From assembly GCA_045627885.1 (NCBI GenBank), contig JAZQOM010000019.1, positions 1-11,871 on the forward strand: a stretch of DNA of 11,871 nucleotides, written 5' to 3'. Below the pieces are notes generated by a model, which was given only the letters and a program-made list of their open reading frames with translations, did not search any database and had not been told where the DNA came from. The stretch comes from CALCTE01 sp045627885. Lineage in GTDB: Bacteria; Bacillota; Clostridia; Oscillospirales; CAG-272. Below are positions 1-6,637 of the stretch, piece after piece. Position 1 is the first letter of the stretch. Every line of letters begins with the position of its first letter. Both the position numbers and the translations under genes were made by a program.

Positions 1-480
1 CCTTCGTTTGCCCGCCTGCGGCGTCGCGTCCTGCGGCGTTTTCGAGCACCGCAGTTTCCGTTAGCTTTTTTACTTTTGATTACACCAATTTACCACGCCG
101 CATGATAACATCCGCATAGCTTTGTCATCGCGCGGACTTACAGACAAGTAAGCCTCTCGCTTGTGTGGGCGTTCTTTCGCGCTCTGCGGCGTTCTGATGC
201 GGCTTTATCTTCCGTAATCGGTTTTATCATCAATAAATTGCAACACCTTAGGGGCGACTATCAGAAAACTTTGGGGAACGGGAAGCTGATAGCTTCCCCT
301 ACAAGCACGCCGTGGGACACTCACGCCGAAAACACCGTATACCGTAAAACCGTTTTTGCGGCGCAAAAACATACCGCATTGTGCGCTTTGGCGCACAAAT
401 CACGGCTTGCCGATTCATCTTTCCCGATTTATTTTTCGCCGCGAATTATTGACAAATCGCATTTTGGGGTGGTATCATAA
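1..480. repeat. Gene-free palindrome-rich region, probable dispersed intergenic repeat
   Basis: I see no convincing gene here: open frames lack ribosome binding sites and recognisable domains. The stretch holds several inverted repeats: CTTAC/GTAAG at 137-152, GGGAAGCT-GAT-AGCTTCCC at 280-298, GTTTTTGCG-G-CGCAAAAAC at 352-370 and TTGTGCGC-TTTG-GCGCACAA at 379-398. The string CTGCGGCGT recurs near 16, 31 and 184. On the minus strand the 280-298 palindrome reads GTAGGGGAAGCT then AGCTTCCCG, which resembles REP-like palindromes I remember from gut Clostridia; this is recall, not a search. None of the palindromes is followed by a T-run, so they are not obvious terminators. Confidence 0.45.
449..478 (+). 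promoter_or_regulatory. Probable sigma-A promoter of the mgtE leader
   Basis: TTGACA at 449-454 is followed after 18 bp by TATCAT at 473-478. The -35 box is a perfect match and the -10 box matches four or five of six positions. Transcription would start near 485, just before the hairpin at 487-501, leaving a leader of about 210 nt before mgtE. Confidence 0.6.
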
Positions 481-486
481 AATATG

Positions 487-611
487 CGCGGAATATCCGC
501 GGAAAAATTATCAAAAATAAAGGAGGAAATGTCACATGGACGGTGGAAGTACGAGCGGTGCATCTGCAGGCCGAAGTAGCGGTTGTCATAAGCCGAAAGC
601 GTCCGAGTGGC
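487..611 (+). promoter_or_regulatory. Structured 5' leader of mgtE, unidentified cis-regulatory RNA candidate
   Basis: The leader can fold extensively. CGCGGA-ATA-TCCGCG forms a hairpin at 487-501. A long closing stem pairs GUCAC (531-535) with GUGGC (607-611) and, after a 2x2 internal loop, GGACG (538-542) with CGUCC (600-604). Inside it CGGUU (580-584) pairs with AGCCG (591-595). Two related strings, GAAGTACGAGCGG and GAAGTAGCGG, lie within. Magnesium transporters are often controlled by leader RNAs, but I do not recognise the M-box core here and cannot assign a riboswitch class. No T-run follows, so control, if any, would more likely act on translation of mgtE. Confidence 0.45.
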
Positions 612-628
612 GTTTTCACAGACTATAA
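536..628 (+). CDS. Possible 30-residue leader peptide upstream of mgtE
   Basis: An ATG at 536 sits 9 nt behind a very good ribosome binding site (AAAGGAGG ending at 526) and opens 30 codons ending in TAA at 626-628. The peptide starts MDGGSTSGASAGRSSG and ends in WRFHRL; it is rich in Gly and Ser at the front and basic at the end, with no signal peptide or known domain. The start codon lies inside the stem described for the leader RNA, so folding and translation would interfere with each other. Leader peptides controlling Mg transporters are known in enterobacteria (MgtL), but this one lacks their acidic-proline run. It could also be only a chance frame in a structured RNA, and the biased composition keeps confidence low. 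Confidence 0.35.
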   Translation: MDGGSTSGASAGRSSGCHKPKASEWRFHRL

Positions 629-697
629 TAATCATTCTTTACCTGCGGAATGCGCCCGCTTCCATTCTGACTTTGTAAGACAGAGGAGGAAAGGACT

Positions 698-2065
698 ATG
701 GCAGAACACGCAGTAACTGTCGAGAGCACGCTTTCGTTGCTCTTGGAGGAGAAAAAATATCCTACGATAAAGGATATTTTGTCCACGATGAATCCGGTGG
801 ACATCGCGGCGGTATTCGACGGGCTTGAGCCGGAAACCCTGCCGCTTTTATTCAGACTGCTCCCTAAGGAGCTTGCCGCGGAGAGCTTTGTCGAGATGAA
901 TCCCGACGGGCAGGAGCTTCTCATAAAAGGCTTTTCGGATAAAGAGCTCCGCGAGGTCGTCAACGAGCTGTATGTTGACGATGCAGTTGACATTGTCGAG
1001 GAAATGCCCGCGAATGTTGTCAAGAGGATACTTGCGCAGGCGGCTCCGGATATGCGCAAGCAGATAAACGAGATTCTGCGATATCCCGATGATTCGGCGG
1101 GCTCCGTGATGACCACGGAGTATGTCGCTCTCAAATCTGGAATGACCGTTTCCGATGCGATAAGCCGCATAAGAAAGACGGGCGTGGACAAGGAGACGAT
1201 TTATACCTGCTATGTCACGGATAACCGTTCGCTTATCGGAATCGTGACGGTAAAAGACCTTCTCGTATCGGATGACGGAGCGCTCATCGACGAGATAATG
1301 GATACAAATGTAATATCGGCAAACACTCTTACAGACCGCGAAGAAGTCGCCCAAATGCTCTCAAAATACGACCTGCTTGCGATACCCGTCGTTGACGGAG
1401 AAAAGAGAATGGTCGGCATAGTCACATTCGACGATGCGATGGATGTCATCGAAGATGCGGCTACAGAGGATATCGAAATAATGGGTGGTATGACACCGTC
1501 GGACAAGACCTATATGCAGTCATCCGTGTTTGATTTGTTCTTGCACAGAATACCGTGGCTGCTTCTTCTGATGGTTTCGGCTACATTTACGGGAATGATA
1601 ATCACCGGATTTGAGAATGCTCTTGCGGCTCAGGTTGCGCTGACGGCGTTTATTCCGATGCTTATGGATACGGGCGGTAACTCCGGCTCGCAGTCGTCAG
1701 TCACGGTCATTCGTGCGCTGTCGCTCGGAGAGCTCGAATTTTCCGATATGCTCAGGGTTATATGGAAAGAGATTCGCACTGCGGTTTTGTGCGGAGTAAG
1801 CCTTTCCGCGGTATGCTTCGGCAAGATAATGCTTGTCGATAAGCTTCTTTTGCACAACGACGGAGTTACGGTTATTATTGCGCTTGCGGTATGTATTACG
1901 ATGGCGCTCACCGTGCTTGTTGCGAAGCTTATCGGATGCACACTGCCGATGATAGCAAAAAAGCTCGGCTTTGACCCTGCGGTAATGGCAAGCCCGTTTA
2001 TTACGACGATAGTGGATGCGGTATCGCTTCTTGTTTACTTCGGCACGGCACATTTTTTACTTTAG
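698..2065 (+). CDS. mgtE: Magnesium transporter MgtE
   Basis: A 455-residue Mg2+ channel of the inner membrane, of full family length. Residues about 20-130 form the MgtE N superhelical domain, about 135-255 a pair of CBS domains, and about 275-455 the membrane domain with five helices. The hallmark pore sequence DTGGNSGSQ lies at 324-332, and the C-terminal helix begins FDPAVMASP (425-433) followed by Asp440, the position of the pore-lining aspartate in characterised MgtE. In the family, N and CBS domains bind Mg2+ and close the pore when cytosolic Mg2+ is high. The ATG at 698 follows GAGGAGG (683-689) with 8 nt spacing. It is monocistronic, expressed behind a structured leader with an upstream ORF, and ends at a strong terminator. 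No key residue appears missing. Confidence 0.97.
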   Translation: MAEHAVTVESTLSLLLEEKKYPTIKDILSTMNPVDIAAVFDGLEPETLPLLFRLLPKELAAESFVEMNPDGQELLIKGFSDKELREVVNELYVDDAVDIVEEMPANVVKRILAQAAPDMRKQINEILRYPDDSAGSVMTTEYVALKSGMTVSDAISRIRKTGVDKETIYTCYVTDNRSLIGIVTVKDLLVSDDGALIDEIMDTNVISANTLTDREEVAQMLSKYDLLAIPVVDGEKRMVGIVTFDDAMDVIEDAATEDIEIMGGMTPSDKTYMQSSVFDLFLHRIPWLLLLMVSATFTGMIITGFENALAAQVALTAFIPMLMDTGGNSGSQSSVTVIRALSLGELEFSDMLRVIWKEIRTAVLCGVSLSAVCFGKIMLVDKLLLHNDGVTVIIALAVCITMALTVLVAKLIGCTLPMIAKKLGFDPAVMASPFITTIVDAVSLLVYFGTAHFLL

Positions 2066-2082
2066 ATATTCGCATTATAAAA

Positions 2083-2121
2083 GGCAGTTTACGGATTATT
2101 CCGTAAACTGCCCGTTTTTTT
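2083..2121. terminator. Bidirectional intrinsic terminator between mgtE and the HAD gene
   Basis: A perfect 13-bp stem, GGCAGTTTACGGA at 2083-2095 and TCCGTAAACTGCC at 2100-2112, has a four-base loop and is followed by CGTTTTTTT on the plus strand. On the minus strand the hairpin is preceded by an A-rich tract and followed by TTTTATAA, so it can also stop the convergent operon ending at 2135. Confidence 0.92.
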
Positions 2122-2134
2122 GTATTTTTTCAGA

Positions 2135-2830
2135 TTATAATATTTTTTCTATATCGCGGAGTCGTGTTACCGTGTAATCCACCTTGCAGTCAATGTTGAT
2201 GCCCTCTTTTTTTCTGTCGAAAAAGCAGGTTTTCATTCCGGCGCAGATGCCGCCCGCCATATCGGATGTCAAAGAATCGCCTATCATCATTATTTCATTC
2301 GGCAAAATTTTTCCGTCGCTTGACGAGTTGATTCTCTCCTTGCAAACCGAGAAAAATTTTTCCGACGGCTTTGATGCGCCTATTTCTTCCGAAATGAATA
2401 TATGCTCGAAATATTCTTTCATACCTGCTATTTCAAGCCTGTGCACCTGCTGAGCGTAGGGGCCGTTGCTTGCCGCACACAGAATGTATTTTCCCGAGAG
2501 ATATCTCAAAATTTCCTTTGCGCCGTCCATCGGAATTGCGCTTTCATTCAGATATGCGCGGAAATACTTTTCAAACCGAGGTCCGTCGAAGCTCACTCCG
2601 AGCGCGGCGAAGATATCGTTCCACCTGCGTTTTTGAAGTCCGGCAAAGTCGAGCTTTCCGCTCTCAATCATCAGCCACAGGCTGTCGTTTATCCTTGTGA
2701 AAACATCAAACATATCGTCCGTATATTCGCATATACCGAACTCTGCAAAGCCGGTTTTCATACATTCTTTTACATAGCCGTCGAAGCTTAACAGCGTATT
2801 ATCCACATCGAACATCACGGCTTTAATCAT
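2135..2830 (-). CDS. HAD family hydrolase, YjjG-type (subfamily IA) nucleotide phosphatase
   Basis: A 231-residue haloacid dehalogenase hydrolase of the cytoplasm. Motif I is FDVDNT near residues 7-12 (nucleophile Asp8 and Asp10), motif II is AASNG with its Ser, motif III the Lys in KPSEKFF, and motif IV the acidic GDSLTSD with the following AGG stretch. The long cap between motifs I and II and the GDSLTSD/AGG signature fit the YjjG group, whose E. coli member removes phosphate from non-canonical nucleotides; the actual substrate here is an inference. I chose the ATG at 2830 because AAAGGGTG precedes it at good spacing and the protein then starts at the conserved MIKAVMFD; an in-frame ATG at 2854 overlaps the upstream stop as ATGA. 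It is the last gene of the AbrB-ABC operon, 20 nt after the permease stop. Confidence 0.9.
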   Translation of the reverse strand: MIKAVMFDVDNTLLSFDGYVKECMKTGFAEFGICEYTDDMFDVFTRINDSLWLMIESGKLDFAGLQKRRWNDIFAALGVSFDGPRFEKYFRAYLNESAIPMDGAKEILRYLSGKYILCAASNGPYAQQVHRLEIAGMKEYFEHIFISEEIGASKPSEKFFSVCKERINSSSDGKILPNEIMMIGDSLTSDMAGGICAGMKTCFFDRKKEGINIDCKVDYTVTRLRDIEKIL

Positions 2831-2850
2831 ACAGTCACACCCTTTAGAAA

Positions 2851-3504
2851 TCATAAATCGACTTTTTCAAATAATTTTTGCGCTCTTTTTGCGCCGCAAA
2901 AAGTCAGAGCGGCAAACGCCGAAATTCCCGCAAGCAAAAACGCGAGCTGAACGGCGATATTTTCAAAACCGAGCGAGTTTACCGCGCCGAGCTTGGGAAT
3001 GTGATGCAGTGCTTCCGCGGCGAATATCACGATAAGCGATACCGCGCAATACAAGATGAACGGCTTGCCGAAATAGTAACCGGTCTTAAAAAAGCCGCAC
3101 ACGAAAATCGAGTTAAAAAGCCCGAAGATAAGCAGTACAAATCCCAAAAACACCAAATTTGCACACATCAGCGCATTGGAGGTGTAGATTTTCGCATCGG
3201 CAAAAAACGCCATCCGCACGAGCGTAATGATAACGGTCGGCACAAAAGAGCACAGCTCAATGAGCAGTACAAAAGCGTATTTTCCTTTTACGATGTCCGC
3301 CTTTGACACGGGTAAGAGCAGTGAGTATTTTATGTCGCCGCTTTCGCGCATATTCTGAAAAGAATAGAAAATTCCGAGCGTTGTAAAAAATGCGCTCAAT
3401 AATATCGGATATCCGGGCACAAAAGCAAGAAGCGCCGCCGCGATGAAAAAATACGAAAGAAAAGATGCGGCGAGCTTAAGCTCTTTATAAAGCATCGTTT
3501 TCAT
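2851..3504 (-). CDS. ABC-2 type transporter permease subunit
   Basis: A 217-residue membrane protein with about six hydrophobic segments: near residues 10-45 (two), 80-105, 115-145, 150-170 and 180-205. It begins MKTMLYKELKL, a basic amphipathic start typical of small ABC-2 permeases, and carries the cytoplasmic stretch SGDIKYSLLLPVSKADIVKGKY, the kind of coupling loop seen in Clostridia exporters. The start at 3504 is preceded by AAAGGGAGG; the longer frame up to 3576 lies wholly inside the ATPase gene and is unlikely to be used. It overlaps the end of the ATPase gene by 20 nt, so the two are probably translationally coupled and form one complex. The substrate is unknown; relatives export peptides, lipids or antimicrobials. 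Confidence 0.85.
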   Translation of the reverse strand: MKTMLYKELKLAASFLSYFFIAAALLAFVPGYPILLSAFFTTLGIFYSFQNMRESGDIKYSLLLPVSKADIVKGKYAFVLLIELCSFVPTVIITLVRMAFFADAKIYTSNALMCANLVFLGFVLLIFGLFNSIFVCGFFKTGYYFGKPFILYCAVSLIVIFAAEALHHIPKLGAVNSLGFENIAVQLAFLLAGISAFAALTFCGAKRAQKLFEKVDL

Positions 3505-4219
3505 CGCGAGCCTCCCTTTCGAGCCGCAGAACGGTTTCTTCAATGCTTTCTCCGACTTTTCCGAGATTTTTGCCAAAATCCGCCTTTGAGCAAGCCGATA
3601 TTATTCTGCCGCTTCTTATATATATTATTCCGTCCGCGCATTTTTCGATATCCGATGTGATGTGAGTCGAAAACAGTATCGCCGTGCCGTTTTCCTTAAG
3701 CATACGAAAAATGTCGTTTATCTCGTCGCGCGAGAACGGGTCGAGCCCGCTTGTGGGCTCGTCGAGTATCAAAAGTTCTGCGCGGTGGGAGAGGGCGAGC
3801 AAGAGATTGAACTTGACCTTCATTCCCTCGGAAAGCTCGGAAGGCGTTTTACCGTCGTCGAGCGAGAAGAGCTTTTTGTATTTTAGATACGCCTCATCGT
3901 CCCAGTTTTCGAAGAATGCTTTTGTCACCGCGGCAATCTCGGAGAGCTTTTTCTTCGGATAATAGTTGACCGCTCCGGAAGAAAAGCCGATGCGCTTTTT
4001 AATTTCTTTTTCGTTTCCGCAAAGCGGCATACCGAAGAATTCAACCTCTCCGCTTGTGGGGTGTGCGATGTTCAGCATGGATTTTATCGTCGTGGTTTTT
4101 CCCGCGCCGTTTCTGCCGATAAAGCCCGTGATGCTTCCCGCTTCAAGCGAAAAGGAAACACGGTCGAGCCGGAAGATTTCATAGTCCTTGCACAGAGAAT
4201 TCACACTGCAAATGCTCAT
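3485..4219 (-). CDS. ABC transporter ATP-binding protein
   Basis: A 244-residue ATPase of the ABC-2 exporter class. Walker A is GRNGAGKTT at 35-43, the signature is the non-standard LSEGMK at 129-134 (LSGGQ in most families), Walker B with catalytic Glu is LLILDEPTSGLD at 149-160, and the H-loop is in FSTHIT near 185. The LSEGMK form and the length match exporters of the YtrB-like type found with small regulators in Bacillota. The ATG at 4219 overlaps the stop of the AbrB-like gene as ATGA, and its 3' end overlaps the permease start, so regulator, ATPase and permease are made from one message. Substrate and direction cannot be read from the ATPase; export is inferred from the permease type. 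Confidence 0.95.
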   Translation of the reverse strand: MSICSVNSLCKDYEIFRLDRVSFSLEAGSITGFIGRNGAGKTTTIKSMLNIAHPTSGEVEFFGMPLCGNEKEIKKRIGFSSGAVNYYPKKKLSEIAAVTKAFFENWDDEAYLKYKKLFSLDDGKTPSELSEGMKVKFNLLLALSHRAELLILDEPTSGLDPFSRDEINDIFRMLKENGTAILFSTHITSDIEKCADGIIYIRSGRIISACSKADFGKNLGKVGESIEETVLRLEREARDENDAL

Positions 4220-4431
4220 CGCTTGCTTCCTCCGAAAATTCGGCTTTGCAGAAGCTCAAACTCAGCTTTCGGCGGAATGGCGATGCCGAGATGCTCGTCC
4301 CCGAGAAGAATAAGCGTGTCTCCCGGCTTTATGTCGAAAAGCTCACGCGCCTGCTTCGGAATGACTATCTGCCCTTTTTCTCCGACGGTAGCCGTCCACG
4401 CATATTTGCCGTTTGGAATATTATGCTCCAT
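4216..4431 (-). CDS. AbrB/MazE/SpoVT family DNA-binding regulator
   Basis: A 71-residue protein with one swapped-hairpin AbrB domain at about residues 10-55; the core reads GEKGQIVIPKQAREL followed by FDIKPGDTLIL. Such proteins dimerise and bind AT-rich DNA as transition-state or local regulators. The start at 4431 follows CGGAGG at 7 nt; an upstream in-frame ATG at 4494 would place the start inside the -35 box, so it is rejected. It heads the ABC operon and overlaps the ATPase gene by 4 nt. Two overlapping palindromes on its own promoter are candidate autoregulatory sites. In this position it most likely senses or tunes exporter expression; the signal is unknown. Confidence 0.9.
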   Translation of the reverse strand: MEHNIPNGKYAWTATVGEKGQIVIPKQARELFDIKPGDTLILLGDEHLGIAIPPKAEFELLQSRIFGGSKR

Positions 4432-4452
4432 AGTACGCCTCCGAAAAGTATG

Positions 4453-4472
4453 ATTTGTATAACAAATTATAC
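4453..4472 (-). promoter_or_regulatory. Overlapping palindromes on the -10 box, candidate operator
   Basis: ATTTGT-ATA-ACAAAT occupies 4453-4467 and GTATAA-CAAA-TTATAC occupies 4457-4472; both are perfect inverted repeats that share bases. Together they cover the -10 box and the expected start site of the AbrB-ABC operon. Binding of a dimeric regulator here would block RNA polymerase; the encoded AbrB-like protein is the natural candidate. Confidence 0.5.
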
Positions 4473-4494
4473 GATAATAAAGCATAAATGTCAA
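4466..4494 (-). promoter_or_regulatory. Perfect consensus promoter of the AbrB-ABC-HAD operon
   Basis: Read on the minus strand, TTGACA (4494-4489) and TATAAT (4471-4466) are separated by exactly 17 bp, the full sigma-A consensus. A promoter this strong at the head of a regulator gene suggests that expression is held down by repression. Confidence 0.92.
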
Positions 4495-4500
4495 GGCATA

Positions 4501-4530
4501 AAAAAACTACTCAAGAAAGAGGAGTTTTTT
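4501..4530. terminator. Intrinsic terminator after the prsW operon
   Basis: AAAAAACT (4501-4508) pairs with AGTTTTTT (4523-4530); after one mismatch CTC pairs with GAG around a six-base loop. On the minus strand it ends in a run of six T, stopping the PrsW message 24 nt after its stop codon and just ahead of the next operon's -35 box. It would also work on the plus strand. Confidence 0.85.
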
Positions 4531-4553
4531 CATTGTATTTCCGTGAGCTTTTG

Positions 4554-5183
4554 TCATTCGAGCATCTTTTTTCTGCCGAGCACGATTGCAAGCGGAATAA
4601 TCGTAACGGCAGGCATAATGTATGCGATAAGCTCATATTTTGATGTGACTATCTGATTGAACAGCGAGTGATATGTCACGGCGGCTATGAACAGAGCGGC
4701 TGTGCCCGTGTAAAAGAGCTTGCGTCTTGTGCGTACAAAGCTGAGCATAATTCCTTCAAGAAGCGTGGTCGTGCCGTGCATAACGCCGGTGCTGAATCCG
4801 CGGATTACCGCAAGCACGATAGAATATGTTTCCTTGCGGAAAACAAGGTAGCCCGCGTTTTCCACGATTGAAAAGCCAACGCCCACGGCGACGGCGCATT
4901 CAAGAAGCGTTTGTCTTTTCGGCTTTGCGATAAAAGCGTAAATAAGAATAGGCAAAAGCTTGAACAGCTCCTCGAAAAACGGAGCAAAGTTGCAGGTGTA
5001 GTAGCGACCGCTGTATCCGGTGACATTCTGTGCAAATTTGTGCCAGAATACTATTGCGAGGCAGGATGCCATTCCCGCTATCAAAAAAGCGATAAAGCGC
5101 CTTGTTTTCTCCTTGCATATAAGGAGCGTCATCGCGAGCGGAGCGGCGAGACTTATGAAAATTCGTACATAGAAGTTGTCCAT
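4554..5183 (-). CDS. PrsW-family intramembrane metalloprotease
   Basis: A 209-residue, mostly hydrophobic protein with about seven membrane segments. The family's catalytic motifs are present: EELFK at 71-75 (paired glutamates and lysine), ENAGY at 108-112, the histidine of MHGTTT at 136, and YHSLFNQ at 171-177. In B. subtilis, PrsW makes the first cut in the anti-sigma factor RsiW; related proteins share the CAAX-protease (CPBP) fold. No sigma or anti-sigma gene is in this window, so the substrate is unknown. The ATG at 5183 follows a run AAAGGGGGG. It overlaps the end of the upstream seven-helix membrane gene by 31 nt, implying coupled synthesis. Family assignment is firm, but the symbol prsW is withheld because orthology to the RsiW protease is not shown. 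Confidence 0.88.
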   Translation of the reverse strand: MDNFYVRIFISLAAPLAMTLLICKEKTRRFIAFLIAGMASCLAIVFWHKFAQNVTGYSGRYYTCNFAPFFEELFKLLPILIYAFIAKPKRQTLLECAVAVGVGFSIVENAGYLVFRKETYSIVLAVIRGFSTGVMHGTTTLLEGIMLSFVRTRRKLFYTGTAALFIAAVTYHSLFNQIVTSKYELIAYIMPAVTIIPLAIVLGRKKMLE

Positions 5184-5836
5184 ATTTTAGCCCCCCTTTC
5201 AGCGCAGAGCGCAAGTGCAGCCGTTGCGGCGGTAATCAAAAGACACGGCGCTCCGGAGAGAACGCCGATGCCGGACGGCGAAAGCAGCATCGCGGCATAT
5301 ACCGAAGCATAATAGCCGAGCGCCGCTATGTTTGTTCCCTTTGTTGCGCGGAGAAATCCGATTTCGTCTTCATTCATTAAAAGATGCTTGAGGTTGAGGT
5401 AAGATGCCGGAAGTGCCGGCAAAAGCGCAACCGCGGTTACAATCTTTGCAAGCAGGTCGCCTTTGCAGAAATATACGATAGCCGCCGCTCCCGCCGCAAA
5501 CACAAGCGGAGCGATGCAGGCTGCGAGCTTTGTTTTTACGCCTACCGTGCCGCCGTCAACAAGACCGTCGAGCTGGTCGAGATTTGCGGAAAGCAAAAAA
5601 AGAACGGAGCCCAGCACGGCGATTGTTCCCACAACGGCGCGACCGTCGAAATTTCCGCAGTAAACATACGCAAGGCGGTTAAGCTCCGCAAGCATTGAAC
5701 ATCCCACAGCGGCGATTATCAGCTGAAAATACAACGGCTTTCCTTTGCGGAACAGTAATACCGAGCCGAATACAAATGCCGCTACGGAAATCACGCCGGC
5801 GATGAGCGCAAATATTTCATTGTTCAAAAAGTCCAT
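5153..5836 (-). CDS. Seven-helix integral membrane protein of unknown function
   Basis: I do not recognise this 227-residue protein. It has about seven hydrophobic segments (near residues 8-27, 34-55, 63-82, 104-124, 130-150, 165-183 and 190-207) with short loops, and a weakly polar region near 85-100 rich in Asp and Gly. No catalytic motif, signal peptidase site or soluble domain is visible. AAAGGAG precedes two in-frame ATGs: the one at 5836 has 9 nt spacing and is preferred; the one at 5842 has only 3 nt. It is the first gene of a two-gene operon and overlaps the PrsW-like protease gene by 31 nt, so the two may act together, for instance as sensor and protease or as protease and substrate. 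That link is inference from overlap only. Confidence 0.75.
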   Translation of the reverse strand: MDFLNNEIFALIAGVISVAAFVFGSVLLFRKGKPLYFQLIIAAVGCSMLAELNRLAYVYCGNFDGRAVVGTIAVLGSVLFLLSANLDQLDGLVDGGTVGVKTKLAACIAPLVFAAGAAAIVYFCKGDLLAKIVTAVALLPALPASYLNLKHLLMNEDEIGFLRATKGTNIAALGYYASVYAAMLLSPSGIGVLSGAPCLLITAATAALALCAERGAKIWTTSMYEFS

Positions 5837-5865
5837 CGACATAGTCTCCTTTCTTTAACGAAATA

Positions 5866-5894
5866 AATATAACACAAAGAATTAGTAAAGTAAA
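5866..5894 (-). promoter_or_regulatory. Probable promoter of the seven-helix protein/PrsW operon
   Basis: On the minus strand TTTACT (5894-5889) and TATATT (5871-5866) are 17 bp apart, and a TG one base before the -10 box gives an extended -10. Transcription would start about 20 nt before the start codon. Confidence 0.6.
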
Positions 5895-6000
5895 GATATG
5901 TTTAGTTCAAAATTTCATTTTTTTGCAGCAATTTGAGGCAAAAGCATCGTATAAACTTACAAAGCGCAAAGAAATAAAGAAAATGCTTTGAAAGCGGAAA

Positions 6001-6507
6001 TCACTTTTCAAACAGATTGCAAATTTTCTTCTTTTTGCTTATTGCATAAGCGTATGCGATGGCGGTTCCGCTTTTGGGCTGATATTCATAAAGGTCACAA
6101 GCACTGTGCTTTCTGCGCTCCGGCTTGTAGTTTTCGTCATAATAAAATACGCAGATATTACTTTCGCGAATCATTGCGAAATTCCTCTGTACATAGCTTG
6201 ATTTTCCACCGCTGCCGACGCCTTTCGGGCAAACGCTTTCTTCATAGCCGGTAATTAAAAACTGCATTGTATAATCGTCGGTATTCTCATAATCTTTGCG
6301 GAATTTAATTCGTCTTATTTCTGGATATTTTTCTTTTAGCCTTGTCACAAATTCATAACACAAGCTGTCAAATTCCGAATGGTCTCCGAAAATAAAATTG
6401 ACCGTTCCGCTTTTGATAAGTTCTTGCAAAACTTTTTGTAACCGTTCCCTGAGTATCGGCGTATTGTTTATTTTTCTGTGCCCTATAAAACATACTGAAT
6501 CATTCAT
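6001..6507 (-). CDS. SLOG-domain protein, YpsA/DUF1273-like
   Basis: A 168-residue soluble protein. It opens with MNDSVCFIGHRK, the FxGHR motif of the YpsA/DUF1273 branch of the SLOG Rossmann superfamily, continues with a glycine/aspartate stretch FIFGDHSEFDS near 40-50, and ends with the conserved SGTAIAYAYA followed by a basic tail. SLOG domains are thought to bind nucleotide-derived ligands; some act in stress or conflict systems, but no enzyme activity can be assigned here. The start at 6507 is chosen because AAAGGAG lies 9 nt upstream and the FIGHR strand is at the N-terminus; the frame upstream to 6576 runs through the promoter. It is divergent from a small XRE regulator and shares a motif-rich control region with it. 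No clear terminator follows. Confidence 0.8.
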   Translation of the reverse strand: MNDSVCFIGHRKINNTPILRERLQKVLQELIKSGTVNFIFGDHSEFDSLCYEFVTRLKEKYPEIRRIKFRKDYENTDDYTMQFLITGYEESVCPKGVGSGGKSSYVQRNFAMIRESNICVFYYDENYKPERRKHSACDLYEYQPKSGTAIAYAYAISKKKKICNLFEK

Positions 6508-6522
6508 GACATTGTTCTCCTT

Positions 6523-6623
6523 TGTGGGATATATCGTAATTATAGCACAATTTTTCAAATATGCGATATATCCCACACGATTTATCGCATATTTTTATAC
6601 AATTTGGTTACGATAAATCGCAT
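6523..6623. promoter_or_regulatory. Divergent control region with four repeated operator-like sites
   Basis: Four sites share a core GATWWATCG: GGATATATCGTAA at 6527-6539 (+), GGATATATCGCAT at 6573-6561 (-), CGATTTATCGCAT at 6578-6590 (+) and CGATAAATCGCAT at 6611-6623 (+). Each core GATWWATC is itself palindromic at its ends. The first two lie in a perfect 14-bp inverted repeat (6523-6536 and 6564-6577); the last two share a 10-bp inverted repeat (6578-6587 and 6611-6620). For the SLOG gene an extended -10, TGCTATAAT, lies at 6547-6539 (-), with sites over the start and -35 positions. For the XRE gene a likely -10 TACAAT lies at 6598-6603, flanked by sites. The XRE protein is the obvious binder (inference). 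Confidence 0.72.
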
Positions 6624-6637
6624 GAGGGGGCTATGAT

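Noticed and set aside
1..79. Minus-strand frame open to the left edge
   Set aside because: It has no ATG, only a possible GTG at 49 without a clear ribosome binding site, and too few codons inside the window to call a gene.
352..398. Palindromes as intrinsic terminators
   Set aside because: Neither the 352-370 nor the 379-398 inverted repeat is followed by a T-run on either strand.
163..480. A 105-codon open frame on the plus strand in the left flank
   Set aside because: It has no ribosome binding site or recognisable domain, runs across several palindromes and overlaps the mgtE promoter.
487..697. M-box magnesium riboswitch upstream of mgtE
   Set aside because: The leader is shorter than expected and I cannot find the conserved M-box core; no terminator stem with a T-run precedes mgtE.
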